From positions 124,001 to 188,000 of the forward strand of contig NZ_JACHGB010000005.1 in assembly GCF_014202215.1 (NCBI RefSeq): 64,000 nt of DNA, read 5' to 3'. Source of the DNA: Quisquiliibacterium transsilvanicum. Lineage in GTDB: Bacteria; Pseudomonadota; Gammaproteobacteria; Burkholderiales; Burkholderiaceae_E. A model generated the notes under the pieces. It was not told the DNA's origin, did not search any database, and saw only the letters and a program-made list of their open reading frames with translations. Positions 37,860-52,246 of this stretch are shown here, piece by piece (the stretch's first letter is position 1; each line of letters opens with the position of its first letter). Position numbers and translations under genes: made by a program.

Positions 37860-38813
37860 ATGGAAAAGCCCCAAGCGGCCGGCTATTCGGCCTACATCGA
37901 GTTCCAGCGGGACGACTGGGCGCGTCTGCGCTCGAACACGCCGCTGACCCTCTCCGAGGACGACGTGGCGTCGATGCGGGGCGCGATCGAGGCGGTCTCG
38001 CTGCAGGACGTCATCGACATCTACCTGCCGCTGTCGCGCCTGCTGAACCTGCACTTCCGCTCGGCGCGCAGCCTCAACGGCGTGAAGGACGAGTTCCTCG
38101 GCCGGCTGGTCGGCAACCGGCCCTACGTGATTGCGATCGCGGGCAGCGTTGCGGTGGGCAAGAGCACGTTTGCGCGGATCCTGCGGGCGCTGCTGGCACG
38201 CTGGCCGGACCATCCGCGCGTCTCGCTGATCACCACTGACGGCTTCCTGCACCCCAACCGGGTGCTCGAAGAACGCGGCCTGATGGGGCGCAAGGGCTTC
38301 CCCGAGAGCTACGACCGCCGCCGGATGATCCGGTTCCTCGCCGACCTCAAGGCGGGCAAGCCCGAGGTCAGCGCGCCGGTGTACTCGCACCAGGCCTACG
38401 ACATCCTGCCCGGCGAGGTCGAGGTGATCCGCCAGCCGGACATCCTGATCTTCGAGGGCCTCAACGTGCTGCAGACCGGCGCCGACGAGCCAGGCCGCAC
38501 GCCCAGCATCATCATTTCCGACTTCTTCGACTTCTCCCTGTACGTGGACGCCGAGACCGCGGACATCGAGCCCTGGTATGTCGAGCGCTTCCTGCTGCTG
38601 CAGCGCACCGTGTTCCGCAATCCCTCGTCCTACTTCCATCACTACAAGGACCTGGACGAGGCCGAGGCGCGCACGGTGGCCGCGGGAATCTGGCGCGACA
38701 TCAACCTGCTGAACCTCACCGAGAACATCCTGCCGACCCGCGAGCGCGCCAACGTGGTGCTGCGCAAGCGGCCAGACCATTCGGTCGGGGAGATCTGGCT
38801 CAGGCACCTCTAG
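37860..38813 (+). CDS. coaA: Type I pantothenate kinase CoaA
   Basis: Phosphorylates pantothenate, the first step of coenzyme A synthesis. The 317 residues show P-loop [44 protein letters not shown] and the FEGLNVLQ strand, all features of E. coli-type CoaA. Many betaproteobacteria rely on the unrelated type III enzyme CoaX, so type I is notable. It is divergent from the ThDP enzyme gene and convergent with the exporter gene 20 bases away. Confidence 0.95.
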   Translation: MEKPQAAGYSAYIEFQRDDWARLRSNTPLTLSEDDVASMRGAIEAVSLQDVIDIYLPLSRLLNLHFRSARSLNGVKDEFLGRLVGNRPYVIAIAGSVAVGKSTFARILRALLARWPDHPRVSLITTDGFLHPNRVLEERGLMGRKGFPESYDRRRMIRFLADLKAGKPEVSAPVYSHQAYDILPGEVEVIRQPDILIFEGLNVLQTGADEPGRTPSIIISDFFDFSLYVDAETADIEPWYVERFLLLQRTVFRNPSSYFHHYKDLDEAEARTVAAGIWRDINLLNLTENILPTRERANVVLRKRPDHSVGEIWLRHL

Positions 38814-38833
38814 GTCCTGACCCCGCCGCGGGT

Positions 38834-40072
38834 TCAGCCCTCGGCCGCGCCCGGTGTCGTTCCCGTCTCGGGCCAGCGCCGCCGGATGGCGACCCAGGCG
38901 ACGAGCCCCACGCACATCATCCCCAGCGAGGTGATCGACAGCGCCACCGTGGAGTGCATCACCAGCGGGGCGATCACCCCGGCGACGACTCCGTTGGACG
39001 CGCTGCCGACCACCGCCTGCAGCGACGAGGCCATGCCGCGGCGCTCAGGGACGACGTCGAGCACCATCAGGGTCACCACCGGCACCATCAGCGCCCAGCC
39101 GAAGGCGAACACCGCCACCGGCAGCATCGCCCAGACGGCATGCGGCTCGAAAAGCAGGTTGGCGGCCACGTTGACGATCCCTGCCGACGCCATGATGCGG
39201 AAGCCGCGCCGGATCTGGCGGCGCGGCTCGAGCCGCCCGGCGAAGCGCCCGCTGAAATGCGCGCCGGCCATGATTCCCGCGATGTTCAGCAGGAAGAACC
39301 AGAAGAACTGCGTCGGCGCCAGCGCCAGGCTCTCGCCCAGGAAGGCTGGCGCCGACAGCACGTACAGGAACATTCCGTTGAAGGGCACGCCGCTGGCCAG
39401 CGCGAGCAGCAGGAAGCGGGGATCGGCGCCGAGCTGCAGGTAGCCGCGCATCAGATGCCGCGGATGGAAGGACTGGCGCTGGCTGGGGTGCAGGGTCTCC
39501 GGCAGGTGGCGCCAGTTGGACCACCACAGCGCGACGCCGATCAGCGCGAGGAACCAGAAGATGCCGTGCCAGTCGACGTAGACGTAGAGCCAGCCGCCGA
39601 TCAGCGGCGCCACCGCTGGCGCGATGCCGAAGAAAATGGTCACCTGCGACATCATCTTCTGCGCCGCCGCGGGCGGAAACAGGTCGCGGATGACCGCCCG
39701 TGACACCACGATCCCGGCGCCAGTCGACAGCCCCTGCAAGGCGCGGAAGAACACCAGGGCCCCGATGCTGGTCGACAGCGCACAGCCGACCGAGGCCAGT
39801 GTGAACACTGCGATGCCCCACAGCACGACCGGCCGCCGGCCGATGCTGTCGGACAGGGCCCCGTGGAACAGGTTCATGAACGCGAACCCGAACAGATAGG
39901 CGGACAGCGTCTGCTGCATCTGCACCGGCGTGGCCGATAGATCGGTGGCGATCCCGGCGAAGGCCGGCAGGTAGGTGTCGATCGAAAACGGCCCCAGCAT
40001 GCCAAGGGCCGCGAGCAGCACCGCGAGCGCCCAGCGGGGCCCGCGCCAGAGTCGTTCCGCGTCGGGATGCAT
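38834..40072 (-). CDS. Bcr/CflA-type MFS drug exporter
   Basis: A 412-residue major facilitator with about 12 transmembrane helices. Bcr/CflA features are LGMLGPFSIDTYLPAFAGIATDL, the loop DSIGRRPVVLWGIAVF, and SRAVIRDLF at the 4-5 helix region. Such pumps export bicyclomycin, chloramphenicol, fluoroquinolones or cysteine. The actual substrate is unknown. It follows the ATP synthase terminator region but reads away from it, ending 20 bases from coaA. Confidence 0.9.
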   Translation of the reverse strand: MHPDAERLWRGPRWALAVLLAALGMLGPFSIDTYLPAFAGIATDLSATPVQMQQTLSAYLFGFAFMNLFHGALSDSIGRRPVVLWGIAVFTLASVGCALSTSIGALVFFRALQGLSTGAGIVVSRAVIRDLFPPAAAQKMMSQVTIFFGIAPAVAPLIGGWLYVYVDWHGIFWFLALIGVALWWSNWRHLPETLHPSQRQSFHPRHLMRGYLQLGADPRFLLLALASGVPFNGMFLYVLSAPAFLGESLALAPTQFFWFFLLNIAGIMAGAHFSGRFAGRLEPRRQIRRGFRIMASAGIVNVAANLLFEPHAVWAMLPVAVFAFGWALMVPVVTLMVLDVVPERRGMASSLQAVVGSASNGVVAGVIAPLVMHSTVALSITSLGMMCVGLVAWVAIRRRWPETGTTPGAAEG

Positions 40073-40150
40073 CGGCTACGATTCTCCGGGTGAATGCGGC
40101 CGGGCCGCGGCGGCGCGTCTCTCGATCACGGCGCCCTGCGGCCGCCGCAT

Positions 40151-40175
40151 TGAAAACGCCCGCGTTCGCGGGCGT
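40151..40175 (-). terminator. Rho-independent terminator of the ATP synthase operon
   Basis: ACGCCCGCG-TT-CGCGGGCGT is a perfect 9-base stem with a 2-base loop (40156-40175). Read on the minus strand it is followed by TTTC. It lies about 68 bases after the atpC stop. Confidence 0.8.
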
Positions 40176-40242
40176 CTTCGGGACCCGGCCATGCAAGACC
40201 GGGGGGAACCGGCGGGGCGGCCGCGAAGGCCGCCGCCGCAGC

Positions 40243-40662
40243 TCAATGCTTCTGGCGCAGCTTGCGCAAGGCGGCGATCTGCGCCGCCATCACCGCGAAC
40301 TCCGACTGCGCCTTCGCGAAGTCGATGTCGGTCTTCGCATTGGCCATCGCCTCCTCGGCCGCCTTCTTCGCGGACTCGGCCTTGGCCTCGTCCAGGTCGT
40401 GGCCGCGGATCGCGGTGTCGGCGAGCACCGTCACGCGGTTCGGCTGCACCTCCAGGATGCCGCCCGCCACGAAGACGAACTCCTCCTCGGCCTGGCCGGC
40501 GACCTTGATGCGGACCGCGCCCGGCTTGATGCGGGTGATCAGCGGCGTGTGCCGCGGGTAGATCCCCAGCTCACCCGCTTCGCCCGGCAGCGCGACGAAC
40601 TCCGCCTCGCCCTCGAAAATCGAGGCCTCTGCGCTCACCACGTCGACGAAAATCGTATTCAT
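40243..40662 (-). CDS. atpC: ATP synthase F1 epsilon subunit
   Basis: A 139-residue rotor subunit that connects gamma to the c-ring and inhibits ATP hydrolysis. The beta-sandwich domain starts [27 protein letters not shown] and contains [19 protein letters not shown]. The helical C-terminus ([20 protein letters not shown]) is the inhibitory hairpin. It is the last gene of the atp operon, 90 bases after atpD. Confidence 0.97.
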   Translation of the reverse strand: MNTIFVDVVSAEASIFEGEAEFVALPGEAGELGIYPRHTPLITRIKPGAVRIKVAGQAEEEFVFVAGGILEVQPNRVTVLADTAIRGHDLDEAKAESAKKAAEEAMANAKTDIDFAKAQSEFAVMAAQIAALRKLRQKH

Positions 40663-40752
40663 GTTCCCTCCGGAAGCGTGCCCGAGGTCAGGGAGCCTGG
40701 AGCGGGCGCCTCACCGGCGCCCTTCCCCCTTCTCCCTTCCCCCTTCTCCTGC

Positions 40753-43114
<2,362 letters not shown>

Positions 43115-43145
43115 GCTGGTTCCTTCCGGGCTCCGTTACGGTCGA

Positions 43146-44687
<1,542 letters not shown>

Positions 44688-44736
44688 GGAGACTCTCCTG
44701 GAATTCCGTTCGCGCGACGCCGGTGCGGCCTCTGCG

Positions 44737-45270
44737 CTATACCTTCAATGCGCTCGCGAGCTGCGCGAGCTTGCCGCGTACCGAGGTGTCGATGACCTCG
44801 TCGCCGATCCGGATCGACACGCCGCCGATGAGATCGGGGTCGATGGACACGCCGACCTTCACCTGGCGGCCGTACCTGGACTGCAGCGTGCCGGTGACTT
44901 CGGCCAGCTGAGCCTCCGACAGCGGGAACGCGGACGAGACATGCGCGTCGAGCACACCTTCATGGGCGTTGCGCAGGGCCTCGAACTGCTCTGCGATCTC
45001 GGGCAAAACCGTCATGCGCTCGTTTTCGGCGAGCACCCGGACGAAGTTGTGCTGATCCGGCAGAAGCTGACCGGCGGTGTCCGCGACCACGGACGCCACC
45101 TGGGCGACCGTCAGTCTCGGATTGCCGACCAGCTCTTGGGCCGCCTTGCTGGACGCCACGGCCGCGAGGCGACCGAGGGCGTCCGACCAGGCGGGAAGCG
45201 CGCCCGCATCGCGGGCGATCTTGAACGCCGCCTCTGCGTACGGGCGGGCAATGGTGAGCGACTCGGCCAT
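44737..45270 (-). CDS. atpH: ATP synthase F1 delta subunit
   Basis: A 177-residue stator subunit on top of F1 that binds alpha and the b-subunit. It begins [23 protein letters not shown], and the C-terminus [27 protein letters not shown] is the delta signature. It starts 9 bases after atpF. Confidence 0.96.
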   Translation of the reverse strand: MAESLTIARPYAEAAFKIARDAGALPAWSDALGRLAAVASSKAAQELVGNPRLTVAQVASVVADTAGQLLPDQHNFVRVLAENERMTVLPEIAEQFEALRNAHEGVLDAHVSSAFPLSEAQLAEVTGTLQSRYGRQVKVGVSIDPDLIGGVSIRIGDEVIDTSVRGKLAQLASALKV

Positions 45271-45279
45271 GACCCGTTC

Positions 45280-45753
45280 CTAGCGCAGTTCGTTCTTCAG
45301 GTTCGACAGCAGCTCGGCGTGGCGATCCGCGTCGATCTCGCGGCGCAGGATGCGCTCCGCACCCACCACCGCGAGCTCGGCAACCTGCTCACGCAGCGCA
45401 TCCTTGGCGCGCTGCGCGGCGAGGCCGGCCTCTTCCTCGGCCGACTGCTTGGCCTGGGTCACGATGCGGGCGGCTTCGGAGCGCGCCTCTTCGAGGAGCT
45501 GCGCGCCCTGGCGCTCGGCGCCGGTACGCATCTCGGCAGCCACGTCACGGGCCTTCTTCATCTCGTCCTGCACCCGGCGCTCGGCAGCGACCAGGTCGGC
45601 CTTGGCCTTGTCGGCCGCAGCCAGCCCGTCGGCGATGCGCTTGCTGCGCTCATCCAGCGCCTTGGTGATCGGCGGCCAAACGAGTTTGGCAGTGAACCAC
45701 CACAGCGCGAGGAAGACGACAATCTGGACGATCAGCGTCGCATTCAGGTTCAC
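45280..45753 (-). CDS. atpF: ATP synthase Fo b subunit
   Basis: The peripheral stalk; 157 residues. One N-terminal transmembrane helix (MNLNATLIVQIVVFLALWWFTAKLVWPPI) is followed by a long charged coiled coil (ALDERSKRIADGLAAADKAKADL). Starts 42 bases after atpE. Confidence 0.97.
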   Translation of the reverse strand: MNLNATLIVQIVVFLALWWFTAKLVWPPITKALDERSKRIADGLAAADKAKADLVAAERRVQDEMKKARDVAAEMRTGAERQGAQLLEEARSEAARIVTQAKQSAEEEAGLAAQRAKDALREQVAELAVVGAERILRREIDADRHAELLSNLKNELR

Positions 45754-45795
45754 GACGGTCCCCCTTCGTTAATGCGTTGAGCCGCCAAGGGCCGA

Positions 45796-46104
<309 letters not shown>

Positions 46105-46929
46105 TCAGTGCCCCTCATGCGCCTGGCCGATGTACACCAGCGTCAGCATCATGAAGATGAAGGCCTGAAGAGTGATGATCAGGATGTGGAAGATCGCCCA
46201 CCCGAGGCCGGTCAGGAAGTGCAGCCCGAAGCCCCACCAGGTGGCGGTGGCGCCGAGCAGCGCAATCAGCATGAACACGAGCTCGCCGGCGAACATGTTG
46301 CCGAACAGCCGCATGCCCAGCGAGACGGTCTTGGCCGCGTATTCGATGATCTGGATCAGGAAGTTGAAGGGCGCCAGCACGAGGCTCTTGCCGAACGGCG
46401 CCGCGAACAACTCCTTCACGAAGCCGCCAGGATGCTTGATCTTGATGCCGTAGTAGATGGAGGCGCCAAGCACCACCAGCGACATCGCCAGCGTGGCGTT
46501 CAGGTCGGCAGTGGGGACGGCGCGCATGTAATGCAGGCCGAAGAACGATCCGATGTAGCCGGGCAGGTCGACCGGGATCAGGTCGATCGCGTTCATCAGG
46601 AAGATCCACACGAAGGACGTCATCGCCAGCGGCGCGATCATCCGCACGTCGCCGTGGACGATCGAGCGGGCCTGCTCATGGACGAACTCCACCAGCGACT
46701 CGACCATCGCCACCAGCCGGCTCGACGGCCCCTCGACCCGGACCTTGCGGGCAGCCGAGTAGAAGAACAGGACGGTCAGCAGGCCCATCGCGATCGACCA
46801 GAACACCGTGTCGTAGTTGACGATGGAGAAATCGACGATCTTCTTCTGCGCGCTGCCCGAACTGTTCAGGTGCGCCAGGTGATGGACGATGTATTCGGTG
46901 GGTGTAGGTGCGCTGGATCCGGCTGCCAT
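46105..46929 (-). CDS. atpB: ATP synthase Fo a subunit
   Basis: The proton half-channel subunit; 274 residues with five to six membrane helices. The essential arginine is in [21 protein letters not shown]. Other family segments are [19 protein letters not shown] and [19 protein letters not shown]. It starts 39 bases after atpI. Confidence 0.97.
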   Translation of the reverse strand: MAAGSSAPTPTEYIVHHLAHLNSSGSAQKKIVDFSIVNYDTVFWSIAMGLLTVLFFYSAARKVRVEGPSSRLVAMVESLVEFVHEQARSIVHGDVRMIAPLAMTSFVWIFLMNAIDLIPVDLPGYIGSFFGLHYMRAVPTADLNATLAMSLVVLGASIYYGIKIKHPGGFVKELFAAPFGKSLVLAPFNFLIQIIEYAAKTVSLGMRLFGNMFAGELVFMLIALLGATATWWGFGLHFLTGLGWAIFHILIITLQAFIFMMLTLVYIGQAHEGH

Positions 46930-46968
46930 GGCTTGTCGATCTTCGTTTCGCGTTCTTGCGTTGTTCGG

Positions 46969-47385
46969 TCAAACCCGTCCGTGCCCGCCCTGCTGCTGCG
47001 CCGCGCCCGGCTCCTGCCGGGAGAACCGTTCGGCAGGCCGGTGGTCACCGGTGACGAACAGCGCGAACAGCGGCGCCTTCAGCGCGACGATCAGCCCGAG
47101 GATCATCGGCAGCCACCGGACATCCGGGTTGGCGCTCACGATCCATGCCAGCAGGCCCAGCGTCAGGCCGATCTTGGCGAACTCTCCCAGGAAGAAGACC
47201 ACCGGGTACGACTCCGGAGACCTTCCCTTCTGGATCGCCAGACGCAGTGCGAACAATGCGTTCGGGATGATTGCCGCCACGCCGCCCAGGACGAAGAACC
47301 AGGCACTCGTCCAGTCCGATACTCCAGCGGTGACCAGACCGAACAGGAGTACCGCAACGACTTGCAAACCGACAGATGCGAGCAT
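46969..47385 (-). CDS. atpI: ATP synthase subunit I (AtpI-like)
   Basis: A 138-residue membrane protein with four hydrophobic segments (LQVVAVLLFGLVTAGVSDW, FFVLGGVAAIIPNALFAL, VVFFLGEFAKIGLTLGLLAW, LGLIVALKAPLFALF). First gene of the atp operon, as usual; the family assists c-ring assembly and is dispensable. GEFAKIGLTL and the position make the call. A basic, Gln-rich tail ends the protein. Confidence 0.88.
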   Translation of the reverse strand: MLASVGLQVVAVLLFGLVTAGVSDWTSAWFFVLGGVAAIIPNALFALRLAIQKGRSPESYPVVFFLGEFAKIGLTLGLLAWIVSANPDVRWLPMILGLIVALKAPLFALFVTGDHRPAERFSRQEPGAAQQQGGHGRV

Positions 47386-47429
47386 TGGTTGAATCCGGCT
47401 TGGCAGTCGGCGGCAGGCAAAGACGTGCG

Positions 47430-47459
47430 ATTCTAAGGGTTGATCCCAATGGGGGTCAA
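47430..47459 (-). promoter_or_regulatory. Sigma-70 promoter of the ATP synthase operon
   Basis: On the minus strand TTGACC (47454-47459) and TAGAAT (47430-47435) are separated by 18 bases, a good match to the vegetative consensus. It lies 45 bases before the atpI start in the 101-base gap after parB. Confidence 0.7.
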
Positions 47460-47461
47460 AC

Positions 47462-47477
47462 GGTCTTATACAAGACC
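47462..47477 (-). terminator. Short stem-loop after parB, possible terminator
   Basis: GGTCTT-ATAC-AAGACC forms a 6-base stem 10 bases after the parB stop, followed on the minus strand by GTTTG. It is too weak and T-poor to be sure. It may separate parAB from atp transcription. Confidence 0.4.
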
Positions 47478-47486
47478 CCACCAGAA

Positions 47487-48407
47487 TCAGTCGCGTAGCA
47501 ACGACAGTCCCATGCGCTGGAGCAGTCCGTCGAACTGTTCGGGGCCGGAAAAATCGATCAGCAGCTGGCCCCGTCCGCGTGCCGCCTGCCGCACCTGGAC
47601 CGTGGTGCCGAGCAGGTCGGAGAGATGCTCCTGCAGGCGCGCGATGTCGCGGTCCGGCGCTTCGCCGGCCCGCCGCCCGCGTCCGGCAGCAGTGCCCTCG
47701 CCGGCCGCCAGCGTGCGCGCGACCAGCTTCTCCGCCTCGCGCACCGACAGGCGCTTCTGCACCACCTGATTGGCAAGCATGATCTGCGTGGCGCGATCCA
47801 CCGCCAGCAGCGCGCGCGCGTGGCCCATGTCCAGGTCGCCGGCCAGCAGCATGGTCTGCACCGGATCTGCGAGGTTGAGCAGGCGCAACAGGTTGCTCGT
47901 CGCGCTGCGCGATCGGCCGATCGCCTCGGCGGCCTGCTCGTGGGAGTAGTCGAACTCGTCGATCAGGCGCTTGACTGCCTGCGCCTGCTCGAGGGGGTTG
48001 AGGTCCTCGCGCTGGATGTTCTCGATCAGCGCCATCGCGAGCGCCTGCTGGTCGCTCACGTCGCGCACGGTCACCGGCACCTCGGAGAGGCCCGCCGCCT
48101 GCGCGGCGCGGAAGCGGCGCTCGCCGGCGATGATCTCGTAGCGCGCTGCGGCCCCGGATGCGCCCGCGAGCGGTCGCACGACGATCGGCTGCATCATCCC
48201 GTGCTGGCGGATCGATGCCGCAAGTTCCTGGAGCGCCGACTCGTCCATCCGGGTCCGCGGCTGGTAACGGCCGGGCTGCATCCGCCCGACCGGGAGCGTC
48301 AGCACCGGACCCGGCCCGTCCTGCCCAGGCGCTGGCATTGCCGGCGCATCGGCGCCGAGCAGCGCATCCAGCCCGCGGCCAAGCCCCTTCGATTTCACCT
48401 TGCTCAT
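47487..48407 (-). CDS. parB: Chromosome partitioning protein ParB
   Basis: A 306-residue CTPase clamp that loads at parS and spreads to form the segregation complex. It begins [20 protein letters not shown]. The CTP-binding box is [34 protein letters not shown] and the helix-turn-helix [24 protein letters not shown] follow, then a C-terminal dimerisation domain. Four perfect parS sites lie 3.8-6.5 kb to the right. It follows parA by 17 bases. Confidence 0.96.
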   Translation of the reverse strand: MSKVKSKGLGRGLDALLGADAPAMPAPGQDGPGPVLTLPVGRMQPGRYQPRTRMDESALQELAASIRQHGMMQPIVVRPLAGASGAAARYEIIAGERRFRAAQAAGLSEVPVTVRDVSDQQALAMALIENIQREDLNPLEQAQAVKRLIDEFDYSHEQAAEAIGRSRSATSNLLRLLNLADPVQTMLLAGDLDMGHARALLAVDRATQIMLANQVVQKRLSVREAEKLVARTLAAGEGTAAGRGRRAGEAPDRDIARLQEHLSDLLGTTVQVRQAARGRGQLLIDFSGPEQFDGLLQRMGLSLLRD

Positions 48408-48424
48408 CGATGCGTATTCCTCGT

Positions 48425-49342
48425 TCAGCCGGCCACCCGGAACAGGGCGACAGGAGGTTCGTCGCCGCCGCCGGGCGTCCGGGGCACGCCCAGCACCGGG
48501 TCGACAGCCGCAGCGCCCAGCACCGGGTCGGCTGCCGCGGCGTCCTGCCCCGCGTCGGGCACGGCAGCGCCCGCATCCCCGTCGAGCCGCCGGAGCAGCT
48601 CCTCGGCGAATTCGACGTAGGCGCGCGCGCCCTTCGATGCGGGGTCGAAGACCACGCCGGGCTGGCCATAGCTCGGCGCCTCGGCCAGGCGCACGTTGCG
48701 CGGGATCACGGTCTTGAAGACCTTGTCGCCGAAGTGCTGCTCGAGCTGTGCCGACACCTGCTGCGAGAGCGTGATGCGCGGGTCGAACATCACGCGCAGC
48801 AGACCGATCACCTTGAGCTCGGTGTTGAAGTTGGCGTGGATCTTGCGGATCGTGTTGACCAGGTCCGACAGGCCCTCGAGCGCGTAGTACTCGCACTGCA
48901 TGGGGATGATCACGCCGTGCGCGGCGCAGAAGCCGTTGAGCGTGAGCAGTGAAAGCGCCGGGGGGCAGTCGACCAGGATGACGTCGTACTGGTCGTCGAC
49001 CGCGGCCAGCGCGTCCTTCAGGCGCGTCTCGCGTTCCTCGAAATCGACGAGTTCGAGCTCGGCGCCCGCGAGCTCGCGGTTGGCCGGCAGCACCGTGTAC
49101 CCGCCATCTGGCGAGGGCTGAGCCGCCTCGACCACGTCGCACAGCCCGATCAGCACGTGGTAGACCGAGCGCGACAGGCCGCGCTTGTCGATGCCGCTGC
49201 CCATGGTCGCATTGCCCTGCGGGTCGAGGTCGACCAGCAGCGTGCGCCGGCCCAGGCGCGCCAGGGCGGCAGCGAGATTGACGGAGGTCGTGGTCTTGCC
49301 CACGCCCCCCTTCTGGTTTGCGACGACGAAAATGCGGGCCAT
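48425..49342 (-). CDS. parA: Chromosome partitioning ATPase ParA
   Basis: A 305-residue DNA-binding ATPase that moves ParB-parS complexes. The deviant Walker A box is VVANQKGGVGKTTTSVNLA, the A' motif is DVILVDCPPALSLLTLNG, and RTLLVDLDPQGNATMG is typical. After residue about 255 there is a poorly conserved tail rich in Ala, Pro and Asp (AAAVDPVLGVPRTPGGGD). It lies 18 bases after rsmG. Confidence 0.96.
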   Translation of the reverse strand: MARIFVVANQKGGVGKTTTSVNLAAALARLGRRTLLVDLDPQGNATMGSGIDKRGLSRSVYHVLIGLCDVVEAAQPSPDGGYTVLPANRELAGAELELVDFEERETRLKDALAAVDDQYDVILVDCPPALSLLTLNGFCAAHGVIIPMQCEYYALEGLSDLVNTIRKIHANFNTELKVIGLLRVMFDPRITLSQQVSAQLEQHFGDKVFKTVIPRNVRLAEAPSYGQPGVVFDPASKGARAYVEFAEELLRRLDGDAGAAVPDAGQDAAAADPVLGAAAVDPVLGVPRTPGGGDEPPVALFRVAG

Positions 49343-49360
49343 CGAATGCTCGGTGGGGGT

Positions 49361-50152
49361 TCAGGCGGCCGGCGAGGCCGCTTCGATCAGCAGGACGTGC
49401 CGCTGGGCGTCGAGCTGCGGCACCCGCAGTGTATAGGCCGGTCCGGGGCGCACCGTGGCGGGCAGCGCGGCGAGCTCGTCGGCGGGCCATTGCCCCTTCA
49501 TCGCCGCCCAGACGCCCTGCGGCGCGCGCAGATGGGCGGTGAGCCCGACGAACTGCGCGAGCGAGGAGAAGGCCCGCGAGACGATCAGCGTGGCGGGCGG
49601 CAGGTCGCGCGGCGCGCGCAGCTCCTCCACCCGCGCGTGGTGGGCGCTGAGATTGGCGAGCCCCAGTTCCGCACGGACCTGCGTGACGAAGGCCGCCTTC
49701 TTGCCGACCGTGTCCACGCAGTGCACTTCGATCCCCGGCAGGCAGATGGCGAGAACCACGCCCGGCAGGCCCCCGCCCGAGCCCACGTCGAGCACCACCG
49801 CGCCGTCGGCGAGGTGATCCTGCGGGCTGCGCAGCACGGGAATGATCGCGAGGCAGTCGAACAGGTGCTGCACCAGCATCGCGCCGGGGTCGCGCACCGC
49901 GGTCAGGTTGTAGACCCCGTTCCACTTGCGCAGCAGGGCGCAGTAGTCGAGCAGCCTGCGCTGCTGGAGCTCGTCGATCGTCAGGCCCAGTTCGGTGCAG
50001 GCATGCGCCAGCGCGCGCGACTCGGCAGCGGGATCGGGCGCGGCTGCGGACGGCCTGGCGCGCGCTGCATCCTGAGTTCGCGCCGCCCCCGGGGATCTCC
50101 CCTTCCCCGCCCCGCCGGCCGCAGGGGGCCTGCCGCCGCGCTGCGGCGGCAT
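49361..50152 (-). CDS. rsmG: 16S rRNA (guanine527-N7)-methyltransferase RsmG (GidB)
   Basis: Methylates G527 of 16S rRNA. The SAM-binding motif is VVLDVGSGGGLPGVVLAI, and the family N-terminal core reads LDYCALLRKWNGVYNLTAVRDP. The first 45 residues are a Gly/Pro/Ala-rich extension absent from most homologues, so a downstream start is possible. The ATG overlaps the mnmG stop (TGATG), suggesting coupling. Confidence 0.94.
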   Translation of the reverse strand: MPPQRGGRPPAAGGAGKGRSPGAARTQDAARARPSAAAPDPAAESRALAHACTELGLTIDELQQRRLLDYCALLRKWNGVYNLTAVRDPGAMLVQHLFDCLAIIPVLRSPQDHLADGAVVLDVGSGGGLPGVVLAICLPGIEVHCVDTVGKKAAFVTQVRAELGLANLSAHHARVEELRAPRDLPPATLIVSRAFSSLAQFVGLTAHLRAPQGVWAAMKGQWPADELAALPATVRPGPAYTLRVPQLDAQRHVLLIEAASPAA

Positions 50153-52074
50153 CAGGCCGCCTGCGCGTCGAGGCGCCGCTTCTTCAGGTAGACGAGCAGC
50201 AGCGAGATGGCCGCCGGCGTGACCCCGGAGATGCGGGATGCCAGGCCCACAGTCTCGGGACGTTGCGCGACCAGCTTCGCCCTGACCTCGTTGGAAAGCC
50301 CCTGCACCCGCGCGTAGTCGAAATCCGCCGGAATCGGCAGGTGCTCGTTGTGCTCCTGCCTCGCTACTTCCGCCCGCTGGCGGGCGATGTAGCCGGCGTA
50401 CTTGCTCTGGATCTCGAGCTGCTCGACGGCCTGCTCGCAGCGCAGCGCATCCAGGCCGAGCTCGTCCGCGCGCTCCGCGATGCCGGGCCCGGCAAGCTCC
50501 ATCAGCGCCGCGTAGCGCACTTCGGGCCGGCGCAGCAGTTCCGCAAGGGTGTGGTCCCGCTCGATGGGCTGGCCGATCAGCTGCACTGCGCGCTCCGGAG
50601 GCAGACTGACTGGATTGACGGAGATGGACGACAATCGCTTCATTTCGGCGTCGATGGCGTCGCGTTTGCGACAGAACACATCCCAGCGGGCATCACTGAC
50701 GCAGCCGAGCTCGCGCCCGATCGCAGTCAGGCGCAGATCGGCATTGTCCTCGCGCAGGCTGAGCCGATATTCGGCGCGACTGGTGAACATCCGATAGGGA
50801 TCGGTCACGCCGCGCGTGATCAGGTCGTCGACCAGAACGCCCAGGTAGGCCTCGTCGCGCCGCGGACACCAGGGCTCCCTGCCCTGCACCTGCAGCGCCG
50901 CGTTGATGCCGGCGAGCAGCCCCTGGGCTGCCGCCTCCTCGTAGCCGGTGGTGCCGTTGATCTGGCCCGCGAAGAACAGCCCGGGGATCTGCTGGGTCTC
51001 GAGCGAGCGACGCAGCGCGCGCGGATCGAAGAAGTCGTACTCGATCGCGTAGCCGGGCCGCAGGATGTGGGCACGCTCCAGGCCGGCGATCGAGTGGACG
51101 AGCTCGAGCTGCACGTCGAAGGGCAGGCTGGTGGAGATGCCGTTCGGATAGAACTCGTGCGTGGCCAGCCCCTCGGGCTCCAGGAAGACCTGGTGGGATT
51201 CCTTGTCCGCGAAGCGATGGATCTTGTCCTCGACCGACGGGCAGTAGCGCGGCCCTACGCCTTCAATGACCCCGGTGTACATCGGGCTGCGATCAAGCCC
51301 GCCGCGGATGATCTCGTGGGTGCGGGTATTGGTGTGCGTGACCCAGCAGGGCAGCTGTCGCGGATGCGCGTCCGGACGCCCCAGGAAGGAGAACACCGGC
51401 ACCGGGTCGAGGTCACCGGGCTGCTCGTCACAGCGGGAGAAATCGATGCTGCGGCCATCGATGCGCGGCGGCGTGCCGGTTTTCAGGCGTCCCTGCGGCA
51501 GCTTCAGCTCGCGCAGCCGCGCCGCCAGCGAGATCGAAGGCGGGTCGCCCGCGCGGCCGGCCGGATGGTTGGCGAGCCCGACGTGCACCAGCCCGTTCAG
51601 GAAAGTGCCGGCGGTGAGGATGACCGTACGACCCCGGAAGCGAAGCCCCAGCTGGGTGACCGCACCGGCGACACGACCGCCCTCCAGAATGAGGTCATCC
51701 ACCGCCTGCTGGAACAGCCACAGGTTGGACTGGTTCTCGATGCGCCGTCGGATGGCGTGCCGATAGAGCATGCGGTCCGCCTGGGCGCGGGTGGCGCGCA
51801 CCGCGGGCCCCTTGCTGGAGTTCAGGATGCGGAACTGAATGCCCGCCTCGTCGGTGGCTTCCGCCATCGCGCCGCCGAGCGCGTCGATCTCCTTGACCAG
51901 GTGTCCCTTGCCGATTCCGCCGATCGACGGATTGCAGGACATCTGACCCAGGGTCTCGATGCTGTGCGTGAGCAGGAGCGTGCGCGCGCCCATCCGCGCC
52001 GCGGCGAGCGCGGCTTCGGTGCCGGCGTGACCGCCGCCAACGACGATGACGTCGAATTCGTCCGGATAGTTCAT
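50152..52074 (-). CDS. mnmG: tRNA uridine-5-carboxymethylaminomethyl modification enzyme MnmG (GidA)
   Basis: The FAD-dependent partner of MnmE that modifies wobble uridines in tRNA. The 640 residues begin [29 protein letters not shown] (Rossmann FAD motif) and contain [33 protein letters not shown] and the catalytic-cysteine region [11 protein letters not shown]. The C-terminal tRNA- and MnmE-binding domain includes [16 protein letters not shown]. Frequently placed close to the origin in bacteria. Confidence 0.97.
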   Translation of the reverse strand: MNYPDEFDVIVVGGGHAGTEAALAAARMGARTLLLTHSIETLGQMSCNPSIGGIGKGHLVKEIDALGGAMAEATDEAGIQFRILNSSKGPAVRATRAQADRMLYRHAIRRRIENQSNLWLFQQAVDDLILEGGRVAGAVTQLGLRFRGRTVILTAGTFLNGLVHVGLANHPAGRAGDPPSISLAARLRELKLPQGRLKTGTPPRIDGRSIDFSRCDEQPGDLDPVPVFSFLGRPDAHPRQLPCWVTHTNTRTHEIIRGGLDRSPMYTGVIEGVGPRYCPSVEDKIHRFADKESHQVFLEPEGLATHEFYPNGISTSLPFDVQLELVHSIAGLERAHILRPGYAIEYDFFDPRALRRSLETQQIPGLFFAGQINGTTGYEEAAAQGLLAGINAALQVQGREPWCPRRDEAYLGVLVDDLITRGVTDPYRMFTSRAEYRLSLREDNADLRLTAIGRELGCVSDARWDVFCRKRDAIDAEMKRLSSISVNPVSLPPERAVQLIGQPIERDHTLAELLRRPEVRYAALMELAGPGIAERADELGLDALRCEQAVEQLEIQSKYAGYIARQRAEVARQEHNEHLPIPADFDYARVQGLSNEVRAKLVAQRPETVGLASRISGVTPAAISLLLVYLKKRRLDAQAA

Positions 52075-52109
52075 GCTGAGGGGGCGAGTACCGCACGGGG
52101 AGATCGCGG

Positions 52110-52115
52110 ATTATA
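52110..52115 (-). promoter_or_regulatory. Possible -10 box for mnmG
   Basis: A perfect TATAAT on the minus strand lies 36 bases before the mnmG start. A clear -35 hexamer is not visible at 16-18 bases. Confidence 0.4.
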
Positions 52116-52246
52116 TAAGCCCCTGCCCGCAGTGGCGCGCCCGGCCCTTCGTCCTTCCGGGTCGGCACGATGGAGGGGGGCGGTTTCGTATCCCGTTGGA
52201 GCGCCGTCGCTCCGGAGCGAGCCATGATTGCTGACGAGCAGAATTG

